The position numbers were made by a program, and so were the translations under genes. The notes beneath the pieces are model-generated. The model saw nothing but the letters and a program-made list of their open reading frames with translations, made no database searches and was not told the origin of the DNA. DNA of 36,482 bases from an uncultured Bacteroidota bacterium (GTDB taxonomy: Bacteria; Bacteroidota; Bacteroidia; UKL13-3): contig CAIYNF010000164.1 in the NCBI GenBank assembly GCA_903927505.1, positions 1 through 36,482 of the forward strand, given 5' to 3'. Below, piece after piece: positions 1 through 6,438 of the stretch (its first letter is position 1; every line of letters starts with the position of its first letter).

Positions 1-384
1 ACACACGGCACCCATGTAACAGTGGCACATTCTATGGGAACCACCATAGGTATTAATACAATGATCATTTTTGCTATGGCATTTTTTGCGTATGAAAAAA
101 ACAATCCGCGCGACTTAAAAGAAAAAATTTGGCTTCGTCGTTTCTTTTGGACCATGCAAATTAGCTTATTGGTATTTTGGCTTTCTCTTATTTCTGCTGG
201 TATTCAAAAAGGATTTTGGCAATTAGACGCAAATAAAAATGCTTTTGGAGATATGATGCTAAACTTAAAACCTTGGTTCATCCTATTCTTTATAAGTGGT
301 ATTACATTAGGCATTTCAATAAGTGGCGTGCTATTTCAATTACTCAAAGCACAATTTGCCAAACCCATAAATTCTAGCAATTAA
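1..384 (+). CDS. norB: NorB-like nitric oxide reductase large subunit, C-terminal fragment
   Basis: Partial gene. The reading frame is open from base 1, before the first ATG of the ORF track, and starts with THGTHVTVAHSMGTTIGIN. This resembles the late-helix segment of NorB-type haem-copper oxidases (THGTQVTxAHGHxAFxGAY from memory), where the first His of the HxH pair binds haem b3 and the second binds haem b. Here the first His is kept and the second position is Met. Two further hydrophobic helices follow, around residues 50-75 and 95-120 of the fragment. The family reduces NO to N2O in the cytoplasmic membrane, which would feed the NosZ encoded 6.6 kb downstream. The assignment rests on this short tail, so a related cbb3-like oxidase subunit is the main alternative. 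The rest of the gene is outside the window. queD starts 9 bp after the stop. Confidence 0.65.
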   Translation, partial: THGTHVTVAHSMGTTIGINTMIIFAMAFFAYEKNNPRDLKEKIWLRRFFWTMQISLLVFWLSLISAGIQKGFWQLDANKNAFGDMMLNLKPWFILFFISGITLGISISGVLFQLLKAQFAKPINSSN

Positions 385-393
385 ATTTCGCTC

Positions 394-813
394 ATGTTAA
401 GTATTACCAAACAATTTCGCTTTGAAGCAGCGCATGCCATTTTAAATTATGATGGTTTGTGTAAAAATATTCATGGCCATAGTTATGTCCTCCATGTTTG
501 TATCTCAGGAAAAAAAGATCCCGAAACACAAATGGTGTTAGATTTTAAAATTATTAAAAAAGTAGTTGAAGAGCATTTTTTAAACCTTGTAGACCACGCA
601 TTAATGCTCAATAAAAACAATCCAGGAATAAGCGCAATGGCTGCTTATGAAGGCAAGAAATATTGGCTCAATGGCGAACCAACAGCGGAGAATTTATTAG
701 ATACTATTGCAGCATTAATTCAAACAAAATTCCCTGAAGGTATTGTGTTAAAAAGCCTGCGTTTGTATGAAACCGAATCATCCTTTGCAGATTGGAAACC
801 AGACCAAAACTAA
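394..813 (+). CDS. queD: 6-carboxy-5,6,7,8-tetrahydropterin synthase (QueD/PTPS family)
   Basis: Member of the 6-pyruvoyl-tetrahydropterin synthase/QueD fold, 139 residues, a normal length. The zinc ligands are visible as H14 (EAAH) and H27/H29 (HGH). The catalytic Cys is C23 in CKNIHGH, the D67-H68 pair is in LVDHA, and the substrate-binding Glu is probably E126 in YETES. In bacteria this enzyme makes 6-carboxytetrahydropterin from dihydroneopterin triphosphate for queuosine and other 7-deazaguanines. A PTPS role in pterin synthesis cannot be excluded from sequence alone. It follows the NorB-like gene by 9 bp, so it is probably co-transcribed with it, although the functions look unrelated. 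Its stop overlaps the stop of convergent nadB by 4 bp. Confidence 0.9.
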   Translation: MLSITKQFRFEAAHAILNYDGLCKNIHGHSYVLHVCISGKKDPETQMVLDFKIIKKVVEEHFLNLVDHALMLNKNNPGISAMAAYEGKKYWLNGEPTAENLLDTIAALIQTKFPEGIVLKSLRLYETESSFADWKPDQN

Positions 814-2267
814 TGAATGAGTTGGTGACAGCCAATGCTTTCTTTTCTTTGAATGGCAGCATTGGCAATTGCTTTGGCTGTTTCAATTCTATTTCCTAAA
901 CGTTTCGCAAATAAATAAGTTGCTTCAAAATATTCAATTGTAGCATGGAACACTTCCAATTCACCAAGTGCTTTTTCCATCTGTCCCGCATTCCGGCAAA
1001 TACCAAATGAATGCCACATTAATTCTTTAATGGCATTTTCCATCTGCAAAAGTTCAGAAGGTATTTCAACAATTAAAGGCTTTAAATCATCTTCACCTGC
1101 ACCATAATTATTTGTCTGAATAATTTCACTACTTGCAAGTTTAGCTGCAAAATGAAACAACTCTAATAAGGAATTACTTGCCAATCTATTGGCGCCATGC
1201 AAACCGGTTCGAGCCACCTCCCCAATAGCAAATAAGCCAGGAATAGCTGTGGCAGAATTTCCATCTACATCAACTCCTCCACATTGGTAATGAGCAGCTG
1301 GTGTGACAGGAATTTTCTCATGCGATAAAAAACCTCCCCGCTTCACTGCATCAAACAAAAATGGAAAAGAGCGCATAAAATGTTGCGTATCCACTTTCGA
1401 AAAATCTAAGTAAACGTGTTTCGCTTGCGTTTCTTCCATCTTTAAAAACATTCCTAAAGAAACTATATCTCGTGGCGCTAAACTTGCCAATGGATGCAAG
1501 TCTTTCATAAATTCATAGCCATTGTTATCGCGTAATATAGCACCAGCCCCTCTAAAGGCCTCAGTTACCAAAATATTCTCAGATTTATTTTCTAAAAACA
1601 TCTTAGTGGGGTGAAACTGAATAAAAGCCATATCCTGCAAAGCAATACCAGCGCGCTTTGCCATACCAGCACCCTCGCCATTTGCCCCTATGCCATTGGT
1701 ATGTTGTGCATATAAATTACCACAACCTCCACTTGCCAAAACAACACTATCAGCAAAAATATTCTTACAAGTACCTTCCAAATAATTAGCAATGGTAAGC
1801 CCTTTGCAAATACCCTTTTCAATAATTAATTGGGTAGCAACAGTATGATATAAAAAATGGGTATTTTTTCTTTTCTTTAAATCTGCCCATAACTTTTCAA
1901 GTAAAAACTTTCCGGTCTGATCCGAAATATGCTGAATACGCGCAATGGCATGTCCTCCTTCTTTGCTCGGATTTGGATCGAAATACAAACCACGCGCTTT
2001 TAAATCTTGTAAAAGACGACTGCTATTTTCAATTACCTCTTTAACAATTTGCGGATTGCATAAACCCGCACCAGCAACTAATGTGTCTGCTATATGGGCT
2101 GCTTGGTCTTCTATATCTAATGAAACGGCAATCCCTCCCTTTGCCAAATAACTATTTGATTCCTCTGGACCTTCACCCAAAATTAAATACAATTCAACTT
2201 CTTCACTTAACAACAAAGAAAAATAAATTGCCGCTAGGCCGCCGCCAATACAAACTACTCTTTTCAT
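810..2267 (-). CDS. nadB: L-aspartate oxidase
   Basis: FAD-dependent oxidase converting L-aspartate to iminoaspartate, the first step of de novo NAD synthesis. The N-terminus has the dinucleotide-binding glycine motif (CIGGGLAAIYFSLLL). Family blocks follow in order: SYLAKGGIAVS, a GGHAIARI segment, ASGGCGNLY, FIQFHPT, TEAFRGAGA, TPAAHYQCGGV and GLFAIGEVARTGLHGANRLASNSLLE. At 485 residues it is shorter than the roughly 520-540 usual for NadB. The helical C-terminal domain stops at RKESIGCHQ, where homologues (from memory) read ESRGLHY...DYP and continue. The core active site looks intact. It lies 35 bp downstream of nadA on the same strand, so the two form a nadAB operon. No nadC is in view. 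Confidence 0.93.
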   Translation of the reverse strand: MKRVVCIGGGLAAIYFSLLLSEEVELYLILGEGPEESNSYLAKGGIAVSLDIEDQAAHIADTLVAGAGLCNPQIVKEVIENSSRLLQDLKARGLYFDPNPSKEGGHAIARIQHISDQTGKFLLEKLWADLKKRKNTHFLYHTVATQLIIEKGICKGLTIANYLEGTCKNIFADSVVLASGGCGNLYAQHTNGIGANGEGAGMAKRAGIALQDMAFIQFHPTKMFLENKSENILVTEAFRGAGAILRDNNGYEFMKDLHPLASLAPRDIVSLGMFLKMEETQAKHVYLDFSKVDTQHFMRSFPFLFDAVKRGGFLSHEKIPVTPAAHYQCGGVDVDGNSATAIPGLFAIGEVARTGLHGANRLASNSLLELFHFAAKLASSEIIQTNNYGAGEDDLKPLIVEIPSELLQMENAIKELMWHSFGICRNAGQMEKALGELEVFHATIEYFEATYLFAKRLGNRIETAKAIANAAIQRKESIGCHQLIH

Positions 2268-2302
2268 TTATTTCGAACCAAAAAGTTAATAGCAAAACAA
2301 AC

Positions 2303-3298
2303 CTAAATTTTTACTGCTAGCATGCGCTCAACTGGCAATTTTGCCTTTGCAATAATATCGGCATCTAAATCAATTCTATAATCAGCCTCTGTTTCTCCGC
2401 CAATGGCCTCCAGCGCCTCAAGTAATTTTAATAGGGAATTTTGCTTCATGTAAGTACACTTTACACAAGGTGTAATAAATTCTTTATCGGCATTTTCTTT
2501 TTTTAAGGCTACAGACAAATCACATTCAGAGGCTAAATAAAAACGGGAGGCATTACTTTCTTTTACATATTTTAAAATATCGCCTGTACTACCTATAATT
2601 CCCTTTCTACCATCATCCATCATATTGGTAATCTCTTCCGGAACTTCCCAATGAAACAACATTTCTGCATTGTTTTCTGCGGCCATTTGCGGTAAGAAAT
2701 TTCTAAATTGCTCGTGCACTTCACAACTGCCATTCCAAAGAATTAAATCTTTACCAAGTTCTTTCTTTATTACTTTTTGCAAGTTTTGACCCATGTATAA
2801 ATCGGGCACAAAAATAATTCTATCGCCTTCTAAGGAAGCGGCTACAGCAATGGCATTCCTAGAAGTACAACAAATATCCAATTCGGTTTTGGTTTCAGCA
2901 TAAGTGTTAATATAGCCCATTACAGGCACACCAGGATATTGTTCTTTAAGCGTTCTTACATCAGCAGCACTTATGGAAGAAGCCAATGAACAACCTGTAC
3001 TTGGATCGGGCATAAAAACATTCTTACCATTGTTTACCAATAAAGCTGTTTCTGCCATAAACCTAACGCCACAAAATAAAATATTTCGCGCATGTGTGTT
3101 ACTCGCTTGAACACTCAATCCCAAGGAATCACCAACAAAATCAACAAATCCACCATCAGCCAATTCAAATTGTAATTCAGCCGGCATATAATAATGAGAA
3201 AGTATTACAACATCCTTCTCCTGCTTCAAACGCTTAATACGTGAAACAATCTCTTCTTTTTCTATCATCATGAAGCGCGAATTTCGCCTTGAAAACAC
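2303..3298 (-). CDS. nadA: Quinolinate synthase A
   Basis: 4Fe-4S enzyme that condenses iminoaspartate with dihydroxyacetone phosphate to give quinolinate. The three family cysteine contexts are present: FCGVRFMAETA, WNGSCEVHEQF and CVKCTYMKQNSL. Also seen are the N-terminal HYYMPAELQ segment and DPSTGCSLA. The length fits the family. The longest ORF begins MFSRRNSRFMMIEKEE. A start at Met10 or Met11 (about 3271 or 3268) is more likely, because the first nine residues are polar and unlike the family N-terminus. It is first in the nadA-nadB unit and diverges from the MbnP-like gene. Their shared intergenic region contains the palindrome at 3308-3321. Confidence 0.94.
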   Translation of the reverse strand: MFSRRNSRFMMIEKEEIVSRIKRLKQEKDVVILSHYYMPAELQFELADGGFVDFVGDSLGLSVQASNTHARNILFCGVRFMAETALLVNNGKNVFMPDPSTGCSLASSISAADVRTLKEQYPGVPVMGYINTYAETKTELDICCTSRNAIAVAASLEGDRIIFVPDLYMGQNLQKVIKKELGKDLILWNGSCEVHEQFRNFLPQMAAENNAEMLFHWEVPEEITNMMDDGRKGIIGSTGDILKYVKESNASRFYLASECDLSVALKKENADKEFITPCVKCTYMKQNSLLKLLEALEAIGGETEADYRIDLDADIIAKAKLPVERMLAVKI

Positions 3299-3307
3299 GC
3301 ATTTTTT

Positions 3308-3321
3308 ATGACCTAGGTCAG
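3308..3321. promoter_or_regulatory. Crp/Fnr-type palindrome upstream of the mbnP-like gene
   Basis: ATGACCTAGGTCAG contains a perfect 12-bp palindrome with the core TGAC-N4-GTCA. The same core recurs at 5802-5815 and 6406-6419. Its centre (3314.5) lies 36.5 bp before the last base of the -7 box at 3344-3351. That places it near -42 relative to the likely transcription start, a class II activator position. The regulator identity is inferred from geometry only. Confidence 0.55.
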
Positions 3322-3343
3322 TTATTTAAAGTTTTTCATAACA

Positions 3344-3351
3344 TAACTTTG
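3344..3351 (+). promoter_or_regulatory. -7 promoter box of the mbnP-like gene
   Basis: TAACTTTG matches the Bacteroidota -7 consensus TAnnTTTG exactly. I see no TTG-type -33 element at normal spacing, which fits a promoter that depends on an activator bound at 3308-3321. Only 7 bp separate the box from the ATG, so the transcript would be leaderless or nearly so. Confidence 0.55.
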
Positions 3352-3358
3352 AGATATA

Positions 3359-4102
3359 ATGAAAACAAGAAATCAGGGACTTTTTGTACTCCTATTTTCA
3401 AGCATATTATTTGGTACTGCTTGCAAAAAAAATGTAAGCTTAGAAGCTATTAAACCCAATACCAATGTTAGAATTGAAATATCACATGTTGTAGACAATA
3501 CTCCGCTACTATTCGACAGTATAAACTATGCAAATAAAGGAGGCAATAAATACAGCGTAACACGTTTAAATTATTACATATCTGATATCATTCTTCAAAA
3601 CAACAAAGGTGAAACTTATAATAGCAATAGCACCTATTATGTAAATGGAAGAAATGCTTCAAATGTGATAAATTTACTAGAAATGCCAACTGGAAACTAT
3701 ACCAGTATGCGCTTCCTAATTGGATTAAACCCAACACAAAACACAAGCAATTCTCTTGAAAACAATGTAGACAATTTAAACATGGCTTGGCCAGAAGTTA
3801 TTGGTGGTGGCTACCACTTCCTAAAATTTGAAGGCTATTACCTAGATTCGGCTCGAACCAAACAAGGTTTTACAATGCACCTAGGAACAAACGACATGCT
3901 GGTTGTGCACCAAAGTTTACCTATTTCTTTGGTAATTGAAGAAAACAAACCAGATACCATTGGCTTACAAATGAACTTAAATGAATGGTTTCAAAATCCA
4001 CATACATGGGACTTTAACGTAGACGGAAATTATACCATGGCCATACCAGAATTAATGACACTCCTAAAAAACAACGGAACAGATGTATTTACCATTAAAT
4101 AA
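3359..4102 (+). CDS. MbnP-like copper-binding lipoprotein
   Basis: A 247-residue secreted lipoprotein. It has a signal peptide, lipobox-like LFGTAC at about residues 17-22, then KKN. The body resembles the MbnP family: repeated YYISDI/YYVNG strands, a GNYTSMRFLIGLN motif and MAWPEVIGGGYHFLKFEGYYLD. Characterised MbnP proteins bind copper through a site that needs a Trp-to-kynurenine modification made by the di-haem partner MbnH. Candidate Trp residues here are in MAWPE, LNEWF and HTWDF; I cannot say which aligns with the modified one. The di-haem gene overlaps its 3' end by 20 bp, the usual pairing. No methanobactin precursor or mbnB/C gene is in the window, so the pair probably serves general copper handling. 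Confidence 0.75.
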   Translation: MKTRNQGLFVLLFSSILFGTACKKNVSLEAIKPNTNVRIEISHVVDNTPLLFDSINYANKGGNKYSVTRLNYYISDIILQNNKGETYNSNSTYYVNGRNASNVINLLEMPTGNYTSMRFLIGLNPTQNTSNSLENNVDNLNMAWPEVIGGGYHFLKFEGYYLDSARTKQGFTMHLGTNDMLVVHQSLPISLVIEENKPDTIGLQMNLNEWFQNPHTWDFNVDGNYTMAIPELMTLLKNNGTDVFTIK

Positions 4103-5132
4103 AAATATTGCAGGATTTGTCTTTATAACAAGTGTATTTTTTGCCTGCAAGCAAAACGACACTCCTAAACAGGTGAACACCTACCCAACACCATACGAAA
4201 TGAGTGTACCACCAGGCTTTCCAAAACCAGAACTATCCAGCATTAACCCACTTACCGTTGAAGGAATTCAACTGGGAAAAATGCTGTATTCAGATTCAAT
4301 ATTATCAACTAATGGAAGATCTTGCACCAGTTGCCATCTCGCAATTAACTCTTTTTCATTGCCTATTTTCAATTCATGGAGTGGCAGAAAATTTAGCGTA
4401 CCTGCACATATCAATTTAGGATTCAAAAAACAATACAATTGGGAAGGTTCACAAGAATGTTTAGACACCTTGGCTATGGACGATTTTGATCCGGAGTTTT
4501 TTAATACAAATCCTGAAATTTTGTATAAAAAACTAGCTGCTCATCCTATTTATCCAACACTCTTTAACCAAGCATTTGGCATTTCTGATATAAGCAAAAT
4601 ACCCTTTCAAGAATTAAAAAGAAAAATCGCTTATTCTCTTGCGCAATATTTAAGATCTAAGGTATCAGTCAATTCAAAATTCGACCAATATAGAAACAAA
4701 AAAGCCTTATTAAACAATTTAGAATACGAAGGTTATGTGATATTTTACTCTGAAAAAGGAGATTGTTTTCATTGCCATTCAGAGCCACTTTATACAGATC
4801 AACAGTTCCATAATAACGGTGTAAGCAATACTTATGTGGGCTTTGATTTGGGCCGGCAAAACATTAGCAACAAAGAGGAAGACAAAGGTAAATTCTTTAC
4901 CCCAACCCTTAGAAATATAGAACTCACAGCGCCATACATGCATGATGGCAGATTTAAAACATTACAAGAAGTAGTTGATTTTTACAGCGAAGGAGTTGCA
5001 GAAAATCAATATGTAGATCCTTTAATGACCAAACGAAATGGCACAAGGAAATTAAATTTAACAACATTAGAAAAAATACAACTTATAGCATTCTTAAAGA
5101 CATTAACAGATTTAGATTATTTGAATAAATAA
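4083..5132 (+). CDS. Di-haem cytochrome c peroxidase-like protein (MauG/MbnH family)
   Basis: Secreted protein of 349 residues with an N-terminal lipoprotein signal (FITSVFFAC, Cys about 22) and two c-type haem sites, CTSCH at 81-85 and CFHCH at 228-232. The C-terminal block TPTLRNIELTAPYMHDGRF is typical of bacterial di-haem peroxidases, MauG and MbnH. The ATG at 4083 lies inside the 3' end of the upstream gene. It is the only start that keeps the signal peptide, so translation is probably coupled. The partner argues for an MbnH-like oxidase acting on the MbnP-like protein rather than a stand-alone H2O2 peroxidase. Deciding needs alignment of the second axial ligand (Tyr in MauG-type, Met in CcpA-type), for which QYVDPLM near the C-terminus is the relevant region. 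Confidence 0.8.
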   Translation: MYLPLNKNIAGFVFITSVFFACKQNDTPKQVNTYPTPYEMSVPPGFPKPELSSINPLTVEGIQLGKMLYSDSILSTNGRSCTSCHLAINSFSLPIFNSWSGRKFSVPAHINLGFKKQYNWEGSQECLDTLAMDDFDPEFFNTNPEILYKKLAAHPIYPTLFNQAFGISDISKIPFQELKRKIAYSLAQYLRSKVSVNSKFDQYRNKKALLNNLEYEGYVIFYSEKGDCFHCHSEPLYTDQQFHNNGVSNTYVGFDLGRQNISNKEEDKGKFFTPTLRNIELTAPYMHDGRFKTLQEVVDFYSEGVAENQYVDPLMTKRNGTRKLNLTTLEKIQLIAFLKTLTDLDYLNK

Positions 5133-5150
5133 TTGGTATAAGCATAAAAA

Positions 5151-5178
5151 AAGAAAGACTGCAATTGCAGTCTTTCTT
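5151..5178. terminator. Bidirectional terminator between the di-haem gene and the fasciclin gene
   Basis: A perfect 28-bp palindrome with half-site AAGAAAGACTGCAA lies between two convergent genes. A run of A on its left becomes a U-tract for the minus-strand transcript, so it is a better terminator for the fasciclin gene than for the plus strand. Confidence 0.75.
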
Positions 5179-5200
5179 AATCTAAACATAAACCTCGAAA

Positions 5201-5752
5201 TTATTTCGGTAACAACACCTTATTAATTACATATACAATGCCATTTGTAGCTTTTACATTTCCCAAAAGCTCAGCATCGTTAATAAATGTTTTACCATCT
5301 TTAATTGAAATAGTGGCTATTCCTCCATTAACCATTTCAATTTTCTGTCCATCAGTAAACATCGTTGGCTGATAAACAGCTACGGCAACATGGTATTGCA
5401 AAATATTTTGCAAATCAGCTTTCTTTTCTGGTTCCAATAAGCCCTCAACAGTTCCTGCTGGCAATGCAGCAAAAGCATCATTCACTGGAGCAAATACTGT
5501 AAAAGGTCCAGCATTAGATAAAACATCAACTAGTTCGGCTGCTTTTATAGCCGTTACCAAAGTTGAATGGTCTTTAGATCCAATTGCAACCTTTACAATG
5601 TCCTTTTGGGAATCATCATCTTGCACTCCCGATTGACCTGACAAAGCAGATTCAGTGACGGTTGTTTCAGCCTTTTCTTCGTTTTCACCTCCACATGCCG
5701 ATAAAAAAAACAAAGCTAAAATGGCGGTTGTTGTAAAAATTAATTTCTTCAT
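5201..5752 (-). CDS. Fasciclin-domain lipoprotein
   Basis: Small secreted protein. The true start is most likely the ATG at 5752 (MKKLIFTTTAILALFFLSACGG), not the 63-nt-longer ORF. It gives 183 residues with a clear lipoprotein signal (FLSAC) and places the start 20 bp after a perfect -7 box. A short acidic linker follows, then one fasciclin (FAS1) domain: STLVTAIKAAELVDVLSNAGPFTVFAPVNDAFAALP, LLEPEKKADLQNILQYHV, and a final NGIVYVINKVLLPK. FAS1 domains usually mediate adhesion or matrix contacts; no substrate can be inferred. It diverges from the Rrf2 regulator. Its promoter carries both a TTCGGA inverted repeat and a TGAC-N4-GTCA palindrome, so it probably belongs to the same nitrogen-oxide regulon. 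That link is inference. Confidence 0.88.
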   Translation of the reverse strand: MKKLIFTTTAILALFFLSACGGENEEKAETTVTESALSGQSGVQDDDSQKDIVKVAIGSKDHSTLVTAIKAAELVDVLSNAGPFTVFAPVNDAFAALPAGTVEGLLEPEKKADLQNILQYHVAVAVYQPTMFTDGQKIEMVNGGIATISIKDGKTFINDAELLGNVKATNGIVYVINKVLLPK

Positions 5753-5771
5753 ATGATTATAAATTATAAAG

Positions 5772-5779
5772 CAAATATA
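5772..5779 (-). promoter_or_regulatory. -7 promoter box of the fasciclin gene
   Basis: On the minus strand this reads TATATTTG, an exact TAnnTTTG match. The 20-bp inverted repeat at 5781-5800 abuts it on the upstream side. The palindrome centred at 5808.5 is 36.5 bp from the last base of the box, the same spacing as in the mbnP-like promoter. No -33 TTG was seen at normal spacing. Confidence 0.6.
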
Positions 5780-5780
5780 T

Positions 5781-5800
5781 TTCGGACAAATACATCCGAA
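5781..5800. promoter_or_regulatory. Rrf2-candidate operator, copy 1
   Basis: TTCGGACAAATACATCCGAA has 6-bp arms TTCGGA/TCCGAA around an 8-bp centre. It matches 17 of 20 positions of the repeat at 6439-6458; only the AAA/TTT triplet differs. It sits directly upstream of the fasciclin -7 box and between divergent fasciclin and rrf2 genes. This placement suits a repressor encoded by the adjacent Rrf2 gene. Identity of the binding protein is inferred. Confidence 0.6.
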
Positions 5801-5801
5801 A

Positions 5802-5815
5802 ATGACAATTGTCAT
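5802..5815. promoter_or_regulatory. Crp/Fnr-type palindrome between the fasciclin and rrf2 genes
   Basis: ATGACAATTGTCAT is a perfect 14-bp palindrome with the TGAC-N4-GTCA core. It is placed near -42 for the minus-strand fasciclin promoter and, less certainly, near -65 for the plus-strand rrf2 promoter (weak -7 box TTAATTTG at 5861-5868). It could therefore act on both genes. Confidence 0.55.
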
Positions 5816-5831
5816 AAAAAAAGATAATATT

Positions 5832-5841
5832 GTCGGACTTT
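5832..5841 (+). promoter_or_regulatory. Single half-site of the TTCGGAC operator
   Basis: GTCGGACTTT repeats the left arm and centre of the operator at 6439-6458 (TCGGACTTT identical), but no right arm follows. It lies upstream of the Rrf2 start codon. It may be a degenerate autoregulatory site or chance. Confidence 0.25.
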
Positions 5842-5886
5842 ATTATAAATAATAGAATGTTTAATTTGCACATCAATAATTAGGAT

Positions 5887-6315
5887 ATGTTTTCAAAATC
5901 TTGCGAATACGCTATAAGAGCAGTTATTATTATAAGTAAAAACTCCAAGTCCAATTTAAAGACCAATGTTAAGGAGATTTCTATAAGTGCTGGGGTACCT
6001 GAACAATATATAGCAAAGGTTTTGCAGATTTTAAGCAAACAAAATATTATTCAATCCTATAAAGGGCCTCACGGGGGATTTTTTATTGATGAAAAACATC
6101 AAAAAATCAAACTCATAGAGATTGTTACAGCAATAGATGGCGAATCACTTTTTACTTCTTGCGGCTTAGGTTTACACGAATGCTCTGAAAAAAATCCTTG
6201 CCCTCTTCATAATAGTTTCAAAGGGATTAGAAACGATATTAAAAAAATGCTTCAGAAAACAAGTCTTAACGAATTATCTGAAAATCTCCAAGAATCCCTT
6301 TTTAAAGCCAAATAA
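5887..6315 (+). CDS. Rrf2-family Fe-S transcriptional regulator (NsrR/IscR-like)
   Basis: A 142-residue Rrf2 regulator. It has an N-terminal winged helix (SKSCEYAIRAVIIIS, then VKEISISAGVPEQYIAKVLQILSKQNII, wing GPHGGF) followed by three cysteines at C92, C99 and C105 (C-x6-C-x5-C) that match the Fe-S ligand region of NsrR and IscR. NsrR proteins sense NO through the cluster and lose DNA binding. IscR, with C-x5-C-x5-C, senses Fe-S status. The location between the fasciclin gene and the cytochrome c-nos operon, and the repeated TTCGGAC inverted repeats in both flanking promoter regions, favour NO sensing and control of N2O reduction. The effector is not proven by sequence. The ATG is the only good start and sits after a weak TTAATTTG box. 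Confidence 0.85.
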   Translation: MFSKSCEYAIRAVIIISKNSKSNLKTNVKEISISAGVPEQYIAKVLQILSKQNIIQSYKGPHGGFFIDEKHQKIKLIEIVTAIDGESLFTSCGLGLHECSEKNPCPLHNSFKGIRNDIKKMLQKTSLNELSENLQESLFKAK

Positions 6316-6364
6316 TAAGTACGTTTTTTCCTTTTACTATTTCAGTTTAAACTTTATCCTATTT

Positions 6365-6380
6365 AAGATATTAATATCTT
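6365..6380. promoter_or_regulatory. 16-bp perfect palindrome upstream of the nos operon
   Basis: AAGATATTAATATCTT is perfectly symmetrical and lies 50 bp after the rrf2 stop, 3 bp before the next palindrome. It could be a third regulator site, or a weak terminator for rrf2; the following TTT run is short. Its AAGAT arms recall the AAGATG half-site described for NsrR in other bacteria, but the spacing is different. Confidence 0.3.
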
Positions 6381-6383
6381 TTT

Positions 6384-6397
6384 ATGATAAATATCAT
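6384..6397. promoter_or_regulatory. Fnr-type palindrome upstream of the nos operon
   Basis: ATGATAAATATCAT is a perfect palindrome whose TGAT-N4-ATCA core equals the core of the FNR/DNR box (TTGATnnnnATCAA). Its centre is 22 bp, about two helical turns, from the next site at 6406-6419. The two could bind dimers on one DNA face. Confidence 0.45.
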
Positions 6398-6405
6398 GCC
6401 TTATA

Positions 6406-6419
6406 TTGACCATTGTCAT
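6406..6419. promoter_or_regulatory. Crp/Fnr-type palindrome upstream of the nos operon
   Basis: TTGACCATTGTCAT has the same TGAC-N4-GTCA core as the sites at 3308-3321 and 5802-5815. It lies upstream of the TTCGGAC repeat and the cytochrome c start. No perfect -7 box follows at the 36.5-bp spacing seen elsewhere; the best candidate, TATAATTC at 6434-6441, is weak. Confidence 0.5.
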
Positions 6420-6438
6420 TTGTAACAAGGCGCTATAA

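Noticed and set aside
4083-4102. Overlap of mbnP-like and di-haem genes as a frameshift artefact
   Set aside because: Both proteins have complete ends and the downstream ATG gives a full signal peptide, so a real 20-bp overlap is more likely.
5753-5815. N-terminal extension of the fasciclin gene
   Set aside because: It would cover the -7 box and the operator repeats; the ATG at 5752 gives a clean lipoprotein signal.
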